A stretch of 64,000 bases of DNA from Mactra quadrangularis (GCA_025267735.1 CM046295.1:13403167-13467166); one strand, 5' to 3'; positions 34,061-46,230 are shown, counted from the stretch's first letter. A program made the numbers and translations. The notes: generated by a model not told the origin, from the letters alone.

Positions 34061-34739
34061 TCAAATTTTGATAAATCTTTTAAGCTAACTTTGGAAATTG
34101 CTCAGATTACTATTTACCATTGTTTCATTTTTAAATTATTGAAAATATGAACTAGTTTATCAAAAAAAAAAGATTTTGAACAACAACTTTTGAGAGGCAC
34201 TGTATAAAGGACAGTTAAAATCTGACATCATATTTGGATGTTTTAAATCATATCATAGCTTCGGATTACAAATACGTATAATACGCGTTTTACCTCGTTT
34301 TGTTTTCATGATATAATTCATGATATAAAATAAGATACAAAATAAATAAGGATATCTTTACAAAAGATTTAAAATTCATAATTTATGCGACAATTTTAGA
34401 AAATACTAAGTGATTCATATCAGTAATTTGTGAACGATTAAAGGAATGACATGTTTAGTATAAGGTACACAATTACTAAAATAGGCAACAGCTATCAGGT
34501 AAGATACGAAATTACTTTTTTGATTACTTAATTTTTAATGTTAGTGAATTTTGTTACCGGTTTTCAGTTTTAAGCCAACATGGTGTTGCTTCTTTTTGAA
34601 TAAAAGAATTTATTTAATGTAGTATTTTTAGACGTGTGACTTTTTTCCCTTTAATGTTGGTAACCAGTTTTCAGTTTTAAGGAAACATTGTGTTTCTTTT
34701 TTAACTAACATATGCCATTAGTATTTTTGAACCTGAATA

Positions 34740-34900
34740 ATAATAATGATAATAATAATATTTATTTGGCATAGTGTACATATATAGCATAATTACAATA
34801 ACATATAACAGCATGTTACAAGTAATAAGCTATGACAGGCACACCAACACCAGGGATAGCACAAAAAAAGGGCAAGCCCTTATTTCCATTGTTGTCCCTA
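34740..34900 (-). mobile_element. 5'-truncated non-LTR element end with (ATT)n tail and 13-bp TSD
   Basis: Flanked by perfect direct repeats TTGAACCTGAATA (34727-34739 and 34901-34913). On the minus strand it ends in 'tatgccaaataaatatt' followed by (ATT)n. The sequence just upstream of the tail matches the insertion at 59648-59781. Target-primed retroposition is the natural reading. Confidence 0.85.
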
Positions 34901-34913
34901 TTGAACCTGAATA

Positions 34914-37015
34914 CAAAATGAAACACAATTGGAGGGCACGTTCGGCACAGAAACAGTAAATTGACTTTCTAAACAGCTATACACATGTACATATATATGT
35001 GAGATTTTTTTGTCATCGTATTTCAATCAGAGGTTTTAATTTCAAATAAGTACCATTAAAAAACTTTATACAGCATACTTATTATACGTACACTTAAGGA
35101 CGGACTTCATGATGATATATCCATACTTAGTTAAGGTATATGTCACAACGAGTTGATCATATGTTCTATGTATTCGCTCGCACCATAATTTTCACGGTTT
35201 TTACAACAATATTTTTATTTTCTTGCTCGCTCGTATAAAGTAGGTAAAACCGCTATAAAAAGCAACTGAATTAAGATTTTCTTTCTTCGCTCGCTCGCCC
35301 TATTTAAAAAAAAATATAACCCGTAGAACACATGATCAACTTGATGTGGCCTAAACGTGGGGGAATGGTCCTCCCCTACCCCCACTCCATGTTTCTCGGG
35401 GCCGGCAATGTACTTTGATTAAAACAATCAAAGTTTTATTGCATTCATAAAACCTGAAGGAGCATAAACCCGAGTATAATGTAGCCAATGGAATTCATAC
35501 TCGTAGTTAGAATCCCGGAAGATTTTCTTGATCCGGGGTTGGTCATTCAAATGCAATAAAAACCATGATAATTCATTGTTTTAAAAACATGCTTGTTTTA
35601 TTTCTGGTCGTAAATCTTCGGCATAATACAAAACTGCTCTAACTTAGATTTTCCAAACTTTTTGTGAGGTTTTGAAACTGATCTTTAATTGCATTAAAAC
35701 AAAAATATTTTCAGTTGGTGAAAACTTTAATGTCAATTGACTTCTTAATATTTACATGTATATCAAATCAAAGTTTTTATTTTATTTTTGAATTTATACA
35801 TGTATATTGAAATTACTTTTTAAATTGTTTAAAATTGCAAATATGTTATTTGTATTTAAAAAAAATGCTAGATCAGTGTTGCATTAATCTGATATAATCT
35901 TTATAGGCTCTTCAGAATGGTGGATATAAAACGCCTCTCATAAAACTAAAATTTAGTGCTTTCATGTGAAATTAAACATAACACGCATAAACACTAGTAC
36001 AGTTCAACTCGAAACTCTAAACGAACTTGGAACCGACTAATAGAAACGTTTAAATGAACAGTTCTGTGATTGTCATGTCATCGTGTTATGCTACAGTCCC
36101 ATAAACATAAAAATAGCCGTGAGGGCACCGTACGGGCGACGTGCGATCAAGCTCCGCAAGGACTCGCACAGACTCGAGAACCCGTACGGACTGTTACGTT
36201 TTTACCAGGGTCCGTGAGATGAGCCGTGGATACATGTATCCGTTTTAAAGGCAAATCTTGAATAAATCGTGGTCGAGTATGGATTATACTTGCATATCTT
36301 TCAGCTACGGCTCCGTATACGTGTTGTGCCATATGTGTTCCGTCACCTTTATATGCAAGGCTTCCATGCACGGACTACGGCTGTCTGTACGTACCGGTCT
36401 GCAACAAGCCACGATTTAATGGGACTGATGCATTACACTGTTGATAAGATACAGTGCACTCCAAACGTCATTGAATAAAACGATGCTTTTAGATTAAACT
36501 GATTCACATTTCCCCATTTAATAAGAAACGCTTTAAACAAATTCTGAAAACAAATTTTATTAGTTAATCAACAAATGATTCAAACATTGTTATACTGACA
36601 CGCAAAAAAAAACGTTAATTATGCTTAAGATGTTAATTGAAAATTAAAATAAAATTACATAGTTATCACGATGGCAAATAGATTTTGCTAAAGAATGATA
36701 CCAAATATACCTACATTAAATTTAACTTTGTATGTGAAATTTGTCTTTTACTGGGTGCAGAGTTTTTGCGTGTCAGTATACATGACTACAACTTTAATGA
36801 TAGTAAAAATACTTGGCGTAAGTATAATCAGTTTTTCTTAATGTGTTTTGGTCTTGAAATTTTGGACGTTACTGTATATTATAAATAAGCTTCGTTTGTT
36901 GGACGACATGAAAAATGTTAGAATATTTTGTTTATGTAATGCATTGTGTCAGCTCATTTATTACGTATACACGTGCGTACATTCTATGATTTATTTTAAC
37001 TGGTTGGCTTAACAG
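34914..37015. other. Non-coding; TCGCTCGC motifs and a GC-richer patch
   Basis: 'tcgctcgc' occurs near 35173 and 35287 with a related 'gctcgctcgt' near 35224. A CG-richer block at 36110-36420 holds only short open frames without known motifs. No gene supported. Confidence 0.45.
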
Positions 37016-37262
37016 TGACGTAAAACTGTCATCGTATGTTTCCGGAATATTTCGTCTGTTTCTGTTACCGTAAACTGTCCTCGTGAGTTTCCGGAATATT
37101 TCGTCTGTTTCTGTTGCCGTTAACTGTCCTCGTGCGTTTCCGGAATACTTCGTCTGTTTCTGTTGCCGTAAACTGTCCTCGTGCGTTTCCATGATATTTC
37201 GTCTGTTTTAAGTGACGTAAACTGCCTTCGTATGATTCCGTTATATTTCGTCTGTTTCCGAC
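37016..37262 (+). repeat. 49-bp tandem repeat, about five copies
   Basis: 'ttccggaatatttcgtctg' recurs at 37040, 37089 and 37138 (49-bp steps) and then diverged, with 'taaactgtcctcgtgcg' between. The open frame on the minus strand is a by-product. Confidence 0.85.
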
Positions 37263-37602
37263 GAAATAAATTAAAGTACAAAACTGTCAGAGTCATCAAA
37301 TAAATGTGTCTGTATTAAAGAGACATGTTAGTGCCTTACATCTTTTAAAGTTAACAAAGTCATCGTTTACGTTTTCGTGATTAATCGAAGATTTCCGTGA
37401 GTAAACTTAAGACTATTGATCCTGAACAGTAACCATCGTGCGTTTCCGCCAGCAGCTTTAAAACCTTAAAGATGAACAGACGCAGAATAGTGTCTAAACG
37501 GAAGTTTCCGTAACATTACCCGCAACATTTCCGTGGCAGGGTGATAGCCACTTTTCAAAGTTGAATCAAACTTATGTTGTTTTGTTTTTTTTGTTTTTTT
37601 TG
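37263..37602. other. Non-coding, relics of the 49-bp unit
   Basis: 'cgtgcgtttccg' and 'gtttccgtaac' variants suggest decayed copies of the neighbouring tandem repeat. Nothing else seen. Confidence 0.4.
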
Positions 37603-37907
37603 TTGTTGTTGGGTTTAACGCCGTAGCAACACAATGTATAGGTTATATAATGGCACTCTGTCCACCTACTCACTCCTCCTGGAAAGGCTAAATCTCTGTA
37701 TTTAGCTGTTAACCAACTACTAAGCGCATACTTTCGTCAGTGACTGACCACTGCCCTACATAATTAAGAATCACTGGCAGGAAGGGGGATGGTGGTAGAA
37801 ATAATTTCATGACCAAGCTCCGCAAAAGTATGCCCCGCCTGGGAATCGAACCTACGACCCCTCCATCAGTAGACTTGCATGCTACCAACTGAGCTATAGC
37901 CGGGCGG
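37603..37907 (-). repeat. SINE family A, full length
   Basis: Minus strand: head with 'gctatagctcagttggtagc' type A box and 'gggaatcgaac' complement (B box), complete body, 3' end GCCGTAGCAACACAATGTAT inverted, and a CAA/A-rich tail (TTGTTG on the + strand). Confidence 0.9.
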
Positions 37908-38330
37908 CTGTATGTTTTTGTTTACTTATATTAAAGAATTTAATGTATTAAAACAATAAATATTTTAGATGTTTATATTCAAAGCACTTGGACATGAAGT
38001 GTAAATAACTCATTGTTCGTTGCCTGGATGTGCGTTAAAGTTTTAACTTTTATTTTCAAAATAGTTCAGTTTAATAACATTTTAGCGCCAAATATTTATT
38101 TAAAGAGTCCGAGACGTATAATATGACTGATAATTGTATGCGTAAATATATTTATTATGCAAATTTTTATAAAGTCCTACTATTATTTTTCAAAATAACT
38201 GACCATGATGTACCATGTGTATTTTTTTCTTTTTCTCGTTTTTTTCTTCATTTCCTGCATACTATTATTATGATTATTATGATGTTTTGTAAATAATCCC
38301 ATGCTGTATATAACCTTGGTTAAATAAAGT
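37908..38330. other. Non-coding; ends in a retrotransposon-like 3' signal
   Basis: 'ttggttaaataaagtgtc' directly precedes the TTCTG array. The sequence before it may be the 3' end of a truncated non-LTR element. Confidence 0.4.
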
Positions 38331-38540
38331 GTCTGTTCTGTTCTGTTCTGTTCTGTTCTGTTCTGTTCTGTTCTGTTCTGTTCTGTTCTGTTCTGTTCTG
38401 TTCTGTTCTGTTCTGTTCTGTTCTGTTCTGTTCTGTTCTGTTCTGTTCTGTTCTGTTGTGTTCTGTTCTGTTCTGTTGTGTTCTGTTCTGTTCTGTTCTG
38501 TTCTGTTCTGTTCTGTTCTGTTCTGTTCTGTTCTGTTCTG
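38331..38540 (+). repeat. (TTCTG)n array, about 42 units
   Basis: 210 bp of pentamer with two TTGTG variants. Preceded by AATAAA. Produces long artefactual frames on both strands (EQNRT, FCSVL). Confidence 0.92.
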
Positions 38541-39424
38541 TAACTTAACATGAAAGTGACTTATAGGTCCATAGGGACTGCTGTATTTTGTATTCATATT
38601 ACTTTGTTCATTAACTATATGTACTGTGTTTCACACACAATGTCATCTTTACAAAAACTAACTTTCTTACTTAATGTACAATGTTTTAGCAAAACCCCAG
38701 TCTTTTTATTTCATATTGTTTTTACAACGTTTCCATTCGGGAATCCTCGGTTAATTTTCCAAAACATTCGTATTTAGCTCAAAGTGTCCCAAGAAATCAA
38801 CAAATTTCGATAAAACACGGTCATTTTCGCCAATGGGCGGTCTTCCCTTAACAAGTCCAAGATACCAAATTCTACTAAGTTCGATAACCTCGGTCATTTT
38901 CGCTTACATGCGTTCTTTACTCAAAGAGTACAAGATATCAAAAATCAAAGTCAACAAATTTCGATAAGAAAGTTAAATAGCCCATTCATTAAAATTTTAC
39001 AGTTCATGATATCTTGTGAAAACTTTTACCTTAATTAAACATATGCTTGAGAATTATTCTTACAGATACAGTTCCCTGCAAAAGTTGTTAAACAAATGAA
39101 CCTGAAAGAAAAAAAAGGATCATTCATACAGTCAGTAATTCAACTAAATAATTGGGGCGTTTTTCATATAACATAGTTTGAATTATATGTTGATGAACTA
39201 GATAATATTGATTTAAGAATTTTTCTAAGATTTGTCTTGGGTTTTTTAATGTAATGGCATTTTATTGTCTGGGTTTCATGCTAACGCACGTTCACCGACT
39301 TAACAGCTATTACTCGTGGTCATTGGTTTACTGGTATCTATCTATATCAATCTCCCTGGAGAGTCATTTTACTCCGTTTTTAGTGCAGCCGACAAATTGG
39401 AGCACCAAAATTAAACCACCATCG
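38541..39424. other. Non-coding, no feature recognised
   Basis: Related phrases ('tcggtcattttcgc') occur at about 38817 and 38891. No exon seen. Confidence 0.45.
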
Positions 39425-39568
39425 CAGGTACCCATTTACACCTGAGTGGAGTGAAGCAATCGCAGGTAAATTTCTTGCTCAAGGTAATTAGCAGTACTCC
39501 TAGTGGGATTCGAACACAGGAACTCTCGACCCCTAAGCGCGCGTCCTACCACTGCACTACTGGTCATA
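39425..39568 (-). repeat. tRNA-headed SINE, family E
   Basis: Minus strand: tRNA-like head with 'gttcgaatcccac', then 'ttgagcaagaaatttacctg' and 'gcttcactccactcaggtgt'. A second, more diverged copy lies in Kv intron 4 at 55042-55190. Confidence 0.65.
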
Positions 39569-39954
39569 CTATTTCCTTTGGTTCTTGGTTTTTCAATCAG
39601 TTTATTCTAATAACAATTAAGATATTGTTCAAGGACTTTTATGGTGCACTGTAGCACGAATTCCGCCGATACTTGAATCTTGAAGTTTGTTTTAAACAAG
39701 TTTTAAGCGATAAATTAAATAAACTTTCACCTATTCACGGCTAGGCTGACCTTTGTCAGCGATTATAAAGTTTAAATGTTAACAAACCGATAGTTTAAAG
39801 TTATACATATGCTAATTGTATTTTATGATGCTCATTTTTTTGCATCAATGTCCGCCGTACTAGCTCCGTTATTAGCGCATCTTTGAATCAAGGGGTCCAG
39901 TGTTCGATTTCCGCGTGTGATCTTTATACCATCCATGGGTTAGGCTTGAAGTGT

Positions 39955-40100
39955 TTATACGGCGGCGGAGAATAAATGCCCCATGCTGCTTAAAAATAGC
40001 ACACAGTTCACAAAATACACTTATGGACGGGTATATTTTGGAAATTCCAAGGGAGGGGGTTCGGACCCCCCTGACCCCATCCCCCGCTAGATCCGCTTAT
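39955..40100. repeat. GGCGGATC-type repeat, 3' part, copy 2
   Basis: Shares 'acacttatggacgggtatat' type sequence, 'gggggttcggacccccctga' and the end 'cgctagatccgc' with copies 1 and 3. Confidence 0.6.
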
Positions 40101-40204
40101 GATAAGTGAATAAGATGAATAATGTACATATTTTCCTGATGTATAAATGAATACTTTGAACAATGGACTTTCCTTCTTGATACATGTATAAAGCTAATGT
40201 ACAT

Positions 40205-40536
40205 ACAGTCAAACCTGTCTATAGCGGTCACCTAAGGGACTGACTGAAAGTGATCACTATAGACAGGTGACCACTATATGCAGGGTCACTAAAAACAACA
40301 ACGACAACAGCAAATAAAGGTATAAGGAAATGTGTAGTTCCGGTCAATTGACCGTTATACTGACCGTTATACGACGGAAATCGGTCCGAAACTAGTGGCC
40401 GCTGACCGCGTTGAACATGGTCACGTTATATAAAGGGTCAAAAAAGAACAAAACCGTTCGGGAGGACCCTGAAGTGACCGTTGTGGACAGGGACACGCTA
40501 TACAGAGGTGACCGTTAATACAGATTACACTGTACA
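40205..40536. mobile_element. TIR element, ACAGTCAAACCTGT type, about 330 bp
   Basis: Left TACAGTCAAACCTGTCTATA...GGTCACC and right GGTGACC...ACTGTA are inverted. Interior has further 'gtgaccg/cggtcac' pairs. ACAT occurs at both flanks, but the element edge is ambiguous. No transposase. Confidence 0.75.
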
Positions 40537-40702
40537 TTATTTTCTTGATATAAAACAAAACTTCGACATTCAACATATATTATGAAATTCGCATGAGAAC
40601 ATTTTAATTTTTATCATGATGATATGCCATATATTTAAACTAACAAATTTATTACATTGTTATGATATTTCACCCTCAAGTATTGTTGTTTTTAATTTTT
40701 TA

Positions 40703-40967
40703 TTAGGTTTTAACGCCATGTCAACACAATTTTAGGTTATTTTACGGCGTCCAGCGCACCTAACCTAGCTTTCCTGGACTCTTGTCTATAACCAGTACTC
40801 ACCTACCCTTCTACAAGGCCGGAAACTTGTCTATATACTTTATAAATGGATGAAAATTGACATTATTGTCAATTTTTCTTGGAAAGGTATAACCTCCCAT
40901 TCGAACACGTACCCTCTTCGGGACACGAGATTCCAAATCCCAGCGCGCTACCAACTGCGCTACCGAC
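40703..40967 (-). repeat. SINE family B, near full length
   Basis: Minus strand: head 'gtcggtagcgcagttggtag', body, and 3' end inverted as 'tttaacgccatgtcaacaca'. The B box is partly deleted. Confidence 0.87.
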
Positions 40968-41019
40968 ATCGGTTCACGAAATCCAAACCAACAGAGGTAG
41001 ATTTAAATGCATAAAATCA

Positions 41020-41100
41020 TCATATAGTACAGTTGTCTGTCAATTTGCACTAAAATTGTTATTATCAGAACAATGTCTTGATACCTTAAAAATATCTTTT
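41020..41100 (+). repeat. Fragment of the AGTTCACAGATTT family
   Basis: 'tgtcaatttgcactaaaatt' and 'ttattatcagaaca' match 45073-45110. It is cut by the adjacent SINE. Confidence 0.6.
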
Positions 41101-41102
41101 AA

Positions 41103-41411
41103 GCCGCCCGGATAGCTCAGTTGGTAGCACGCAAGTCTACTGATTGAGGGGTCGTGGGTTCGATTCCCGGGCGGGGCATACTTTCGTGGAGATTGGTCAT
41201 GAAATTATTTCTACGGCCATTCTCCCTCCTACCAATGATTCTGAATTATGTAGGAAAGTCGTAAGTCACTGACGAAAGTATGCGCTTAGTAATTGGTTAA
41301 CAGCTAAATCCAGAGATTTAGCCTTCCCATGAGGAGTGAGTAGGTTGACTGACCGCCGTTATATGACCTATACAATGTGTTAATACGGCGTTAAACCCGA
41401 CAAAAACAAAG
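41103..41411 (+). repeat. SINE family A, full length
   Basis: Best family-A copy: 'ccgcccggatagctcagttg', 'gtgggttcgattcccgggcg', body with 'ggtcatgaaattatttctac', 3' end 'gttaatacggcgttaaaccc' and a CAAAAAC tail. Confidence 0.92.
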
Positions 41412-41707
41412 CAAATTAAAATATTTTAGTACAATCATGAGATTTTAATCCAAGTTGGTATTTAAGTAAAAATTTGTGGAAGAGCCGCTTTAAGTTAGAA
41501 ATGCCGACTTTTGGCCGACTGTTGTAAACTTTTTCACACGAAAGCTTAGTGAAGTCGGCCAGTGATATGTTTATAAACTTTTTAATCGGAAGAGAATTTT
41601 AAAATATTCATTAAAGTAAATAATTGGTAGCTTTTAGGATCAAAATTTTACTGTAGAGCGAAAATGTCAACTCCGTGGATTTAGAAAGTCGTGCTTTGCT
41701 GTTTGCC

Positions 41708-41932
41708 AAAATTTGGGTGTTTTAAACATAGTTTGAAATAGTGCATAAGCTCTTACTGGACTTGGGATGTTTTAGATATAGTTTAAAAAAAATAGTGCTT
41801 ATCTACTTACCGGAGTTGGATATTTAAAACACAGCATCAAAAATAGTGCTTGGCTATTTACCGTACGGAGTTTGGGTGTTTTCAAAGTAGTTCTCATCCA
41901 TTTATCCCAGTTTGGATGTTTTAAACATAAAT
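41708..41932 (+). repeat. Degenerate ~70-bp tandem repeat
   Basis: About four copies of a unit built on 'tttgggtgttttaaacatag' and 'aaatagtgcttatctactta'. Diverged by indels. Confidence 0.6.
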
Positions 41933-43244
41933 CTACAGGATGGCTATCAGCGTGGTGGCCGCAAGTACGGATTTTAAACCGGGGTAAGAATTGTGCTTTG
42001 GGTTATTGCTTTCATTTTTACATGTATGACATCGTCAGTAACCCAGGATATCATTTGTCAACGAGTGGTACCGTGGGTTTCCGACTAAAGATGACAACGA
42101 GTATCGATTTTCATACGCGAGTACTCGGTCATTCTTCCGATCGAGTACTCGGTTACTCGGGCGATTTTTTCCCCGAGCGTCCATGTTGTCTAAGATTTTA
42201 CACACATACCTATGCATGGATGTTTTAACATGCTTAAGGGGCATCGGTTATCAAACGCATGCATGCGGAGAGTATTAGGTAAATGAACAACTTTATACCA
42301 TTTTAAGAGGATCACATTTTCTGATTGGGTTTGTTCCACCATTGGTATACTTAGGGTAAATAAATAGACTGTTTTAATACTGCTATTATGCAATTACCTT
42401 CATCATTATTTTTTGTGTTGAGCTCCTCGGGTATTTGTTTTATATTTGAAGGACATGCGCACATGGTCATCTTTTGGCAATCTTTTAACTGTGAGTATAT
42501 ACCACATTGGTAAAAAATAATAAGTAGTCACAGAAAATTTAAAACAAAATGCATTCCTTTGTTGTAACACTTCGTGTTATGATTTTTGACTGTGTCGTTG
42601 ACCTTTTTATATATTAAAGCCACTATATGAAGATATATTCTTCAACAATAAGCTTGAAACCTGTTTTACAAACATAAAGTTATCATAATAAAACGTTTAT
42701 TAAAGACACATCTTACAGTTCAAACCATTCTGCTTTCTAAATTTGAGTTTGACAAAGTGTCCGATTCTTAAAAAAGTAGGGTACTTTATAAGACTAAGAG
42801 CACACTATATTTATTTACGCGCTGATGTTTAATATACCTGATCTTAAATGGTTTAATGCTTAATTATGTAATTCGGAATAAGTTTTTTTCTCTAATAAGA
42901 CTTCATCTTTAACATACTGTGAACAAAACTATTGTTTCAGGAATTGACAACCGAATTCTACTTTCGGTTTCGATCTACTTTCTAAGCAATATTTGCATTT
43001 AAAAACAATATAACTTTTGATATGGGGGCTTTAATTATTGGTATCTGCTAATATAATAAATAAATGAACATTGACTTTTACAAGAACCTGTCATTCAATA
43101 AAAGAAAATTAAGAGATTTGTATTAATCCGTGTATAAAACCGTCACAAGTATGTAAATCTATATAAATTAAAAAAACAGGATTAAGTATTGGTCAACTAA
43201 ATTTCAATTAAATATGCACCTGAGATTTATCAAATATTCGCTAA
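41933..43244. other. Non-coding, no feature recognised
   Basis: A 'cgagtactcgg' motif occurs twice near 42117-42156. No gene or RNA identified. Confidence 0.45.
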
Positions 43245-43500
43245 TTTAAAGGTACTCATTCACGGATCTTAACTTATGTATCAACTCTTTCTGAAACTAA
43301 CTAAATTGTATGGAAGCAGGAAATTAGTATTTTGATAATGACAATTTGCAAATTGACATACAAACACAAATGATGGTGTTTCATGTAGTAAAAACCTTCC
43401 CCGTATGTCATGGTATAGATATATATTGTTTATTCCTTGCAATCTTGGGTCATTTGTCTTAAAATATTAAGAATTTTTTTTGACACAATTACAGACACTC
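43245..43500 (-). mobile_element. TIR element, AGTTCACAGATTT family, partial
   Basis: Inverted relative to 44845-45200: shares 'aaaggtactcattcac', 'aaatgatggtgtttcatgta', 'tgacacaattacagacact'. Confidence 0.72.
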
Positions 43501-43672
43501 AAACTGAATCAAATAAAAACACATTAATTAGTTTATCAATATATGATTTAAACTACATGTATATTACATTTTGTGTCTGTATAAACTTTAATTTTTGTCT
43601 AGTTTGCATGATAAGTTTTTCTCAAAATTTGATCAAGATAACTCGTAGATCATTGTTCATGGTGTAAATACA

Positions 43673-43950
43673 AGGGCGGATCCATTATTTTTTTCTAGGG
43701 GGGGGGGGGAGGGGGATCCAAACTTTCGAACCACAACCACATTATACAAATTGTGCCGAAAAATGGAACATACTTATTAATAATAAAAACTACATAACGA
43801 TTAAATCAACGTAACGCACCGAGAAAAATTTGCTTCATGCTACTTAAAAATTACTTACGGTCAAGATATACACTAATGAACAAGTACATTTTAGAAATTC
43901 CTGGGGGAAGGGGTCCAGACCCTTGACCCCCCCTCCTAGACCGCCTATGG
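43673..43950. repeat. GGCGGATC-type repeat, copy 3
   Basis: Starts 'agggcggatccatta', G-run, body with 'tgcttcatgct' and 'ggtcaagatatacactaatg', ends 'ccccccctcctagaccgcc'. Closest relative is 4793-5022. Confidence 0.7.
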
Positions 43951-44844
43951 AATAATCGACAAAAATAACTTAACCATAGTCTTTAAACATTTTCAGCACA
44001 CCATTCTGATTAAGCAAACACACGATTTATTTCTTCACTGTAAGTTTGAATAAGGTTTCCTTTTTAGTCTGTGAATACGTAGCCCTTGTGACTATTAGTT
44101 AAAGGGATTAATAGGCAAATGACATAAAATGTTTATATTCATTTTAATTACTCTAGTGTAAAGAAAACCCATTGTTAAACAGTCTTGGTGACTAATTACA
44201 TATAACTAAGCACATAACTAAATATACATGACATTTTTTTAAAACGAAAATAGGATACCGAGGGAATTCCCAAGCTATTTTTAGAATCTAGATTAGTTAT
44301 TTGTTATACATGTACTTCTTGACGAAGAACATTTGCATTGATAGAATTTGTCCTTTATTATTCTGGTGCGGATTGGATATATTTGTGTCATACTTGTTTT
44401 TATGACGTGCAATAATGAACGACTGTAGCTGCATATCAGTTAATGCTTATTTCAACACATAATCCATTTTAATAGCTAACCTGACCCATGTGGGTCTAGT
44501 TAGAAAACACCCCAGATATTAAAAGGAAGTTATGGAAATATTTTGAAAACAATTGTTTGTTTGTTTGTTGCATCCACAATTATGATAATAAAATGCAAAA
44601 CCAGACAAAAATGAAATTCTGTTTTCCACTAGTCCCTTTAATATGAACAAGCCGACAGGCTACATACATAACATGGGTTCTTACAGCTGCTTGACACATA
44701 AAGTGCCTTCCTTAAATATTAATATGGATGACATGTGAAGGGGCGAGTCATTTTTCATTAGGGTCCGAATACGCTAGTTAATTTTAGTTACCACATTATC
44801 AAATATTCAACAGTCAGCGTCGAACACAATAGCCCATCTGACTT

Positions 44845-45200
44845 AAAGGTACTAGTTCACAGATTTGGTTATGATTTTTTTTCAATATTTTCAAAATACC
44901 ATTCAGTGTCTGTAATTGTGTCAAAAAATTAAGTATTATTATTTTAGGACAAACTGACCTATAGATTGCAAGAAATATACAATAAAAGTTACAAAAATGC
45001 ACTAAAATTGTCTATATCGTGACATACGGGGTGGATTTTTACTACATGAAACACCATCATTTGTACTTGTATGTCAATTTGCACTAAAATTGTCATTATC
45101 AATTCACTAATTTTCTGTTTAATAATGTTTCCAAACAATTTTGATAGTTTCAGACAAAGTTGATGTTTAAGTGGAAATTTGTGAATGAGTACCTTTTAAT
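44845..45200. mobile_element. TIR element, AGTTCACAGATTT family, best copy
   Basis: Left 'ttaaaggtactagttcacag', right complement 'aaaaggtactcattcacaaa'. Interior matches 27320-27620 almost throughout ('gacctatagattgcaagaaa'), and no long frame is present. Confidence 0.78.
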
Positions 45201-45867
45201 ACTCAAATTGTATTCAACAGTCAGTGTCGAAAACATTAATCCCTCTGATTTAAATACTCGCTTCTGTTCTGCCGATTGGTAAATAAAAAAAGTGTATATT
45301 TTATGTATGGGATTATCAAACAAGCACCAAAAATTGAAATCAAAGGGATTACTATATGCGCAACTGTCCAATTATTCTCAATATTGAAGTAAATTCAGAG
45401 AAAATACGATGTTATCATATAAATCCGACACCTGACAGGTTGACTGCACCAAGACTCTTTAGAAAATTGGATCATATGTCTTGGTTCAATTTCTTACCCA
45501 ACATTGCAAGAATGCATTTACAAAACGAGAAAAATTAGAAAACCTGTAAATTTCAAATATTTTGTTTTTACCACCCCAACCGTGTTCAGTCTGAATTCTC
45601 ATGTGACATTCTATACAAAATTAATGATATGTCATAATCATAATTAAAACTTAATTCAATACTCACAAGTATAATGTTTCTTAATTACATTCAAGGACCC
45701 CTATATTTGTTATATAGGGTCCTTGTTATATTGTTCATTATTCAGTACCTGGAACATTTATCTACAAAATGAATGCAGAATCTGTATTTCCAGTTTGACT
45801 TGTTTGTCAATGCAAGTTACATGTATTATACATGTATATGTATTATGTAGCAGAGATATAATTGCGG

Positions 45868-46015
45868 TATAGTCTATTTTTTCTCAACTGTCAAAGTTTG
45901 AATAATTTCATGGTGAATAATTACACACCATCTCAATATCACGAGTGTTAGACAAAGAGCACGAAGTCACCGTGAAATTATACATGTTTTGACAGTTTAG
46001 AAAAAACGAACTATA
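45868..46015. mobile_element. 148-bp MITE, TATAGTTC family, copy 1
   Basis: TATAGT...TTTTTCTCAACTGTCAAAGT at the left; ACTTTGACAGTT-type complement, then GAACTATA, at the right. Inner pair 'gaataatttcatggtga' and 'tcaccgtgaaatta'. Possible TA duplication at both edges. Confidence 0.85.
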
Positions 46016-46030
46016 CTTGTACTCCCTTGC

Positions 46031-46230
46031 CTTCAAGCTAGCTTTTTATGGCGATGTGATAGAGCACAGGTGTCAGACCCAAATTTTCCTTATTATAGTA
46101 TATATATATATTATATAATATGGAAAATATGGGGCTGAAACCTGTGTGATAGAATGTCCGCTCGCGACTCGGCAGTTCGTGGGTTCGAATCTTACTTTGA
46201 ATCATGGATTTTTATCGTGTTACATAAATT
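46031..46230 (+). repeat. tRNA-like SINE family D, interrupted
   Basis: 'agctagctttttatggcgatgtgatagag' continues after an 82-bp insertion as 'tgatagaatgtccgctcgcg' and 'gtgggttcgaatctta'. Same family as 3655 and 4158. Confidence 0.75.
46065..46146. mobile_element. 82-bp MITE, hAT-like, nested in the family D repeat
   Basis: Ends CACAGGTGTCAGACCCAAAT and its imperfect complement (AGGTTTCAGCCCCATA...). Flanked by TGATAGAG (46057-46064) and TGATAGAA (46147-46154), an 8-bp duplication with one mismatch. Comparison with the uninterrupted copy at 4158 confirms the insertion. An AT-rich centre separates the arms. Confidence 0.82.

Noticed and set aside
35173..35300. TCGCTCGC motifs as a possible regulatory cluster
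   Set aside because: Only three imperfect copies with no nearby gene; not distinguishable from repeat debris.
36147..36478. Short frames on both strands in a CG-richer patch
   Set aside because: No recognisable domain, splice sites or conservation signal.
38183..38597. Long frames on both strands across the TTCTG array (EQNRT and CSVLF repeats)
   Set aside because: A pentamer repeat is open in several frames by its nature.
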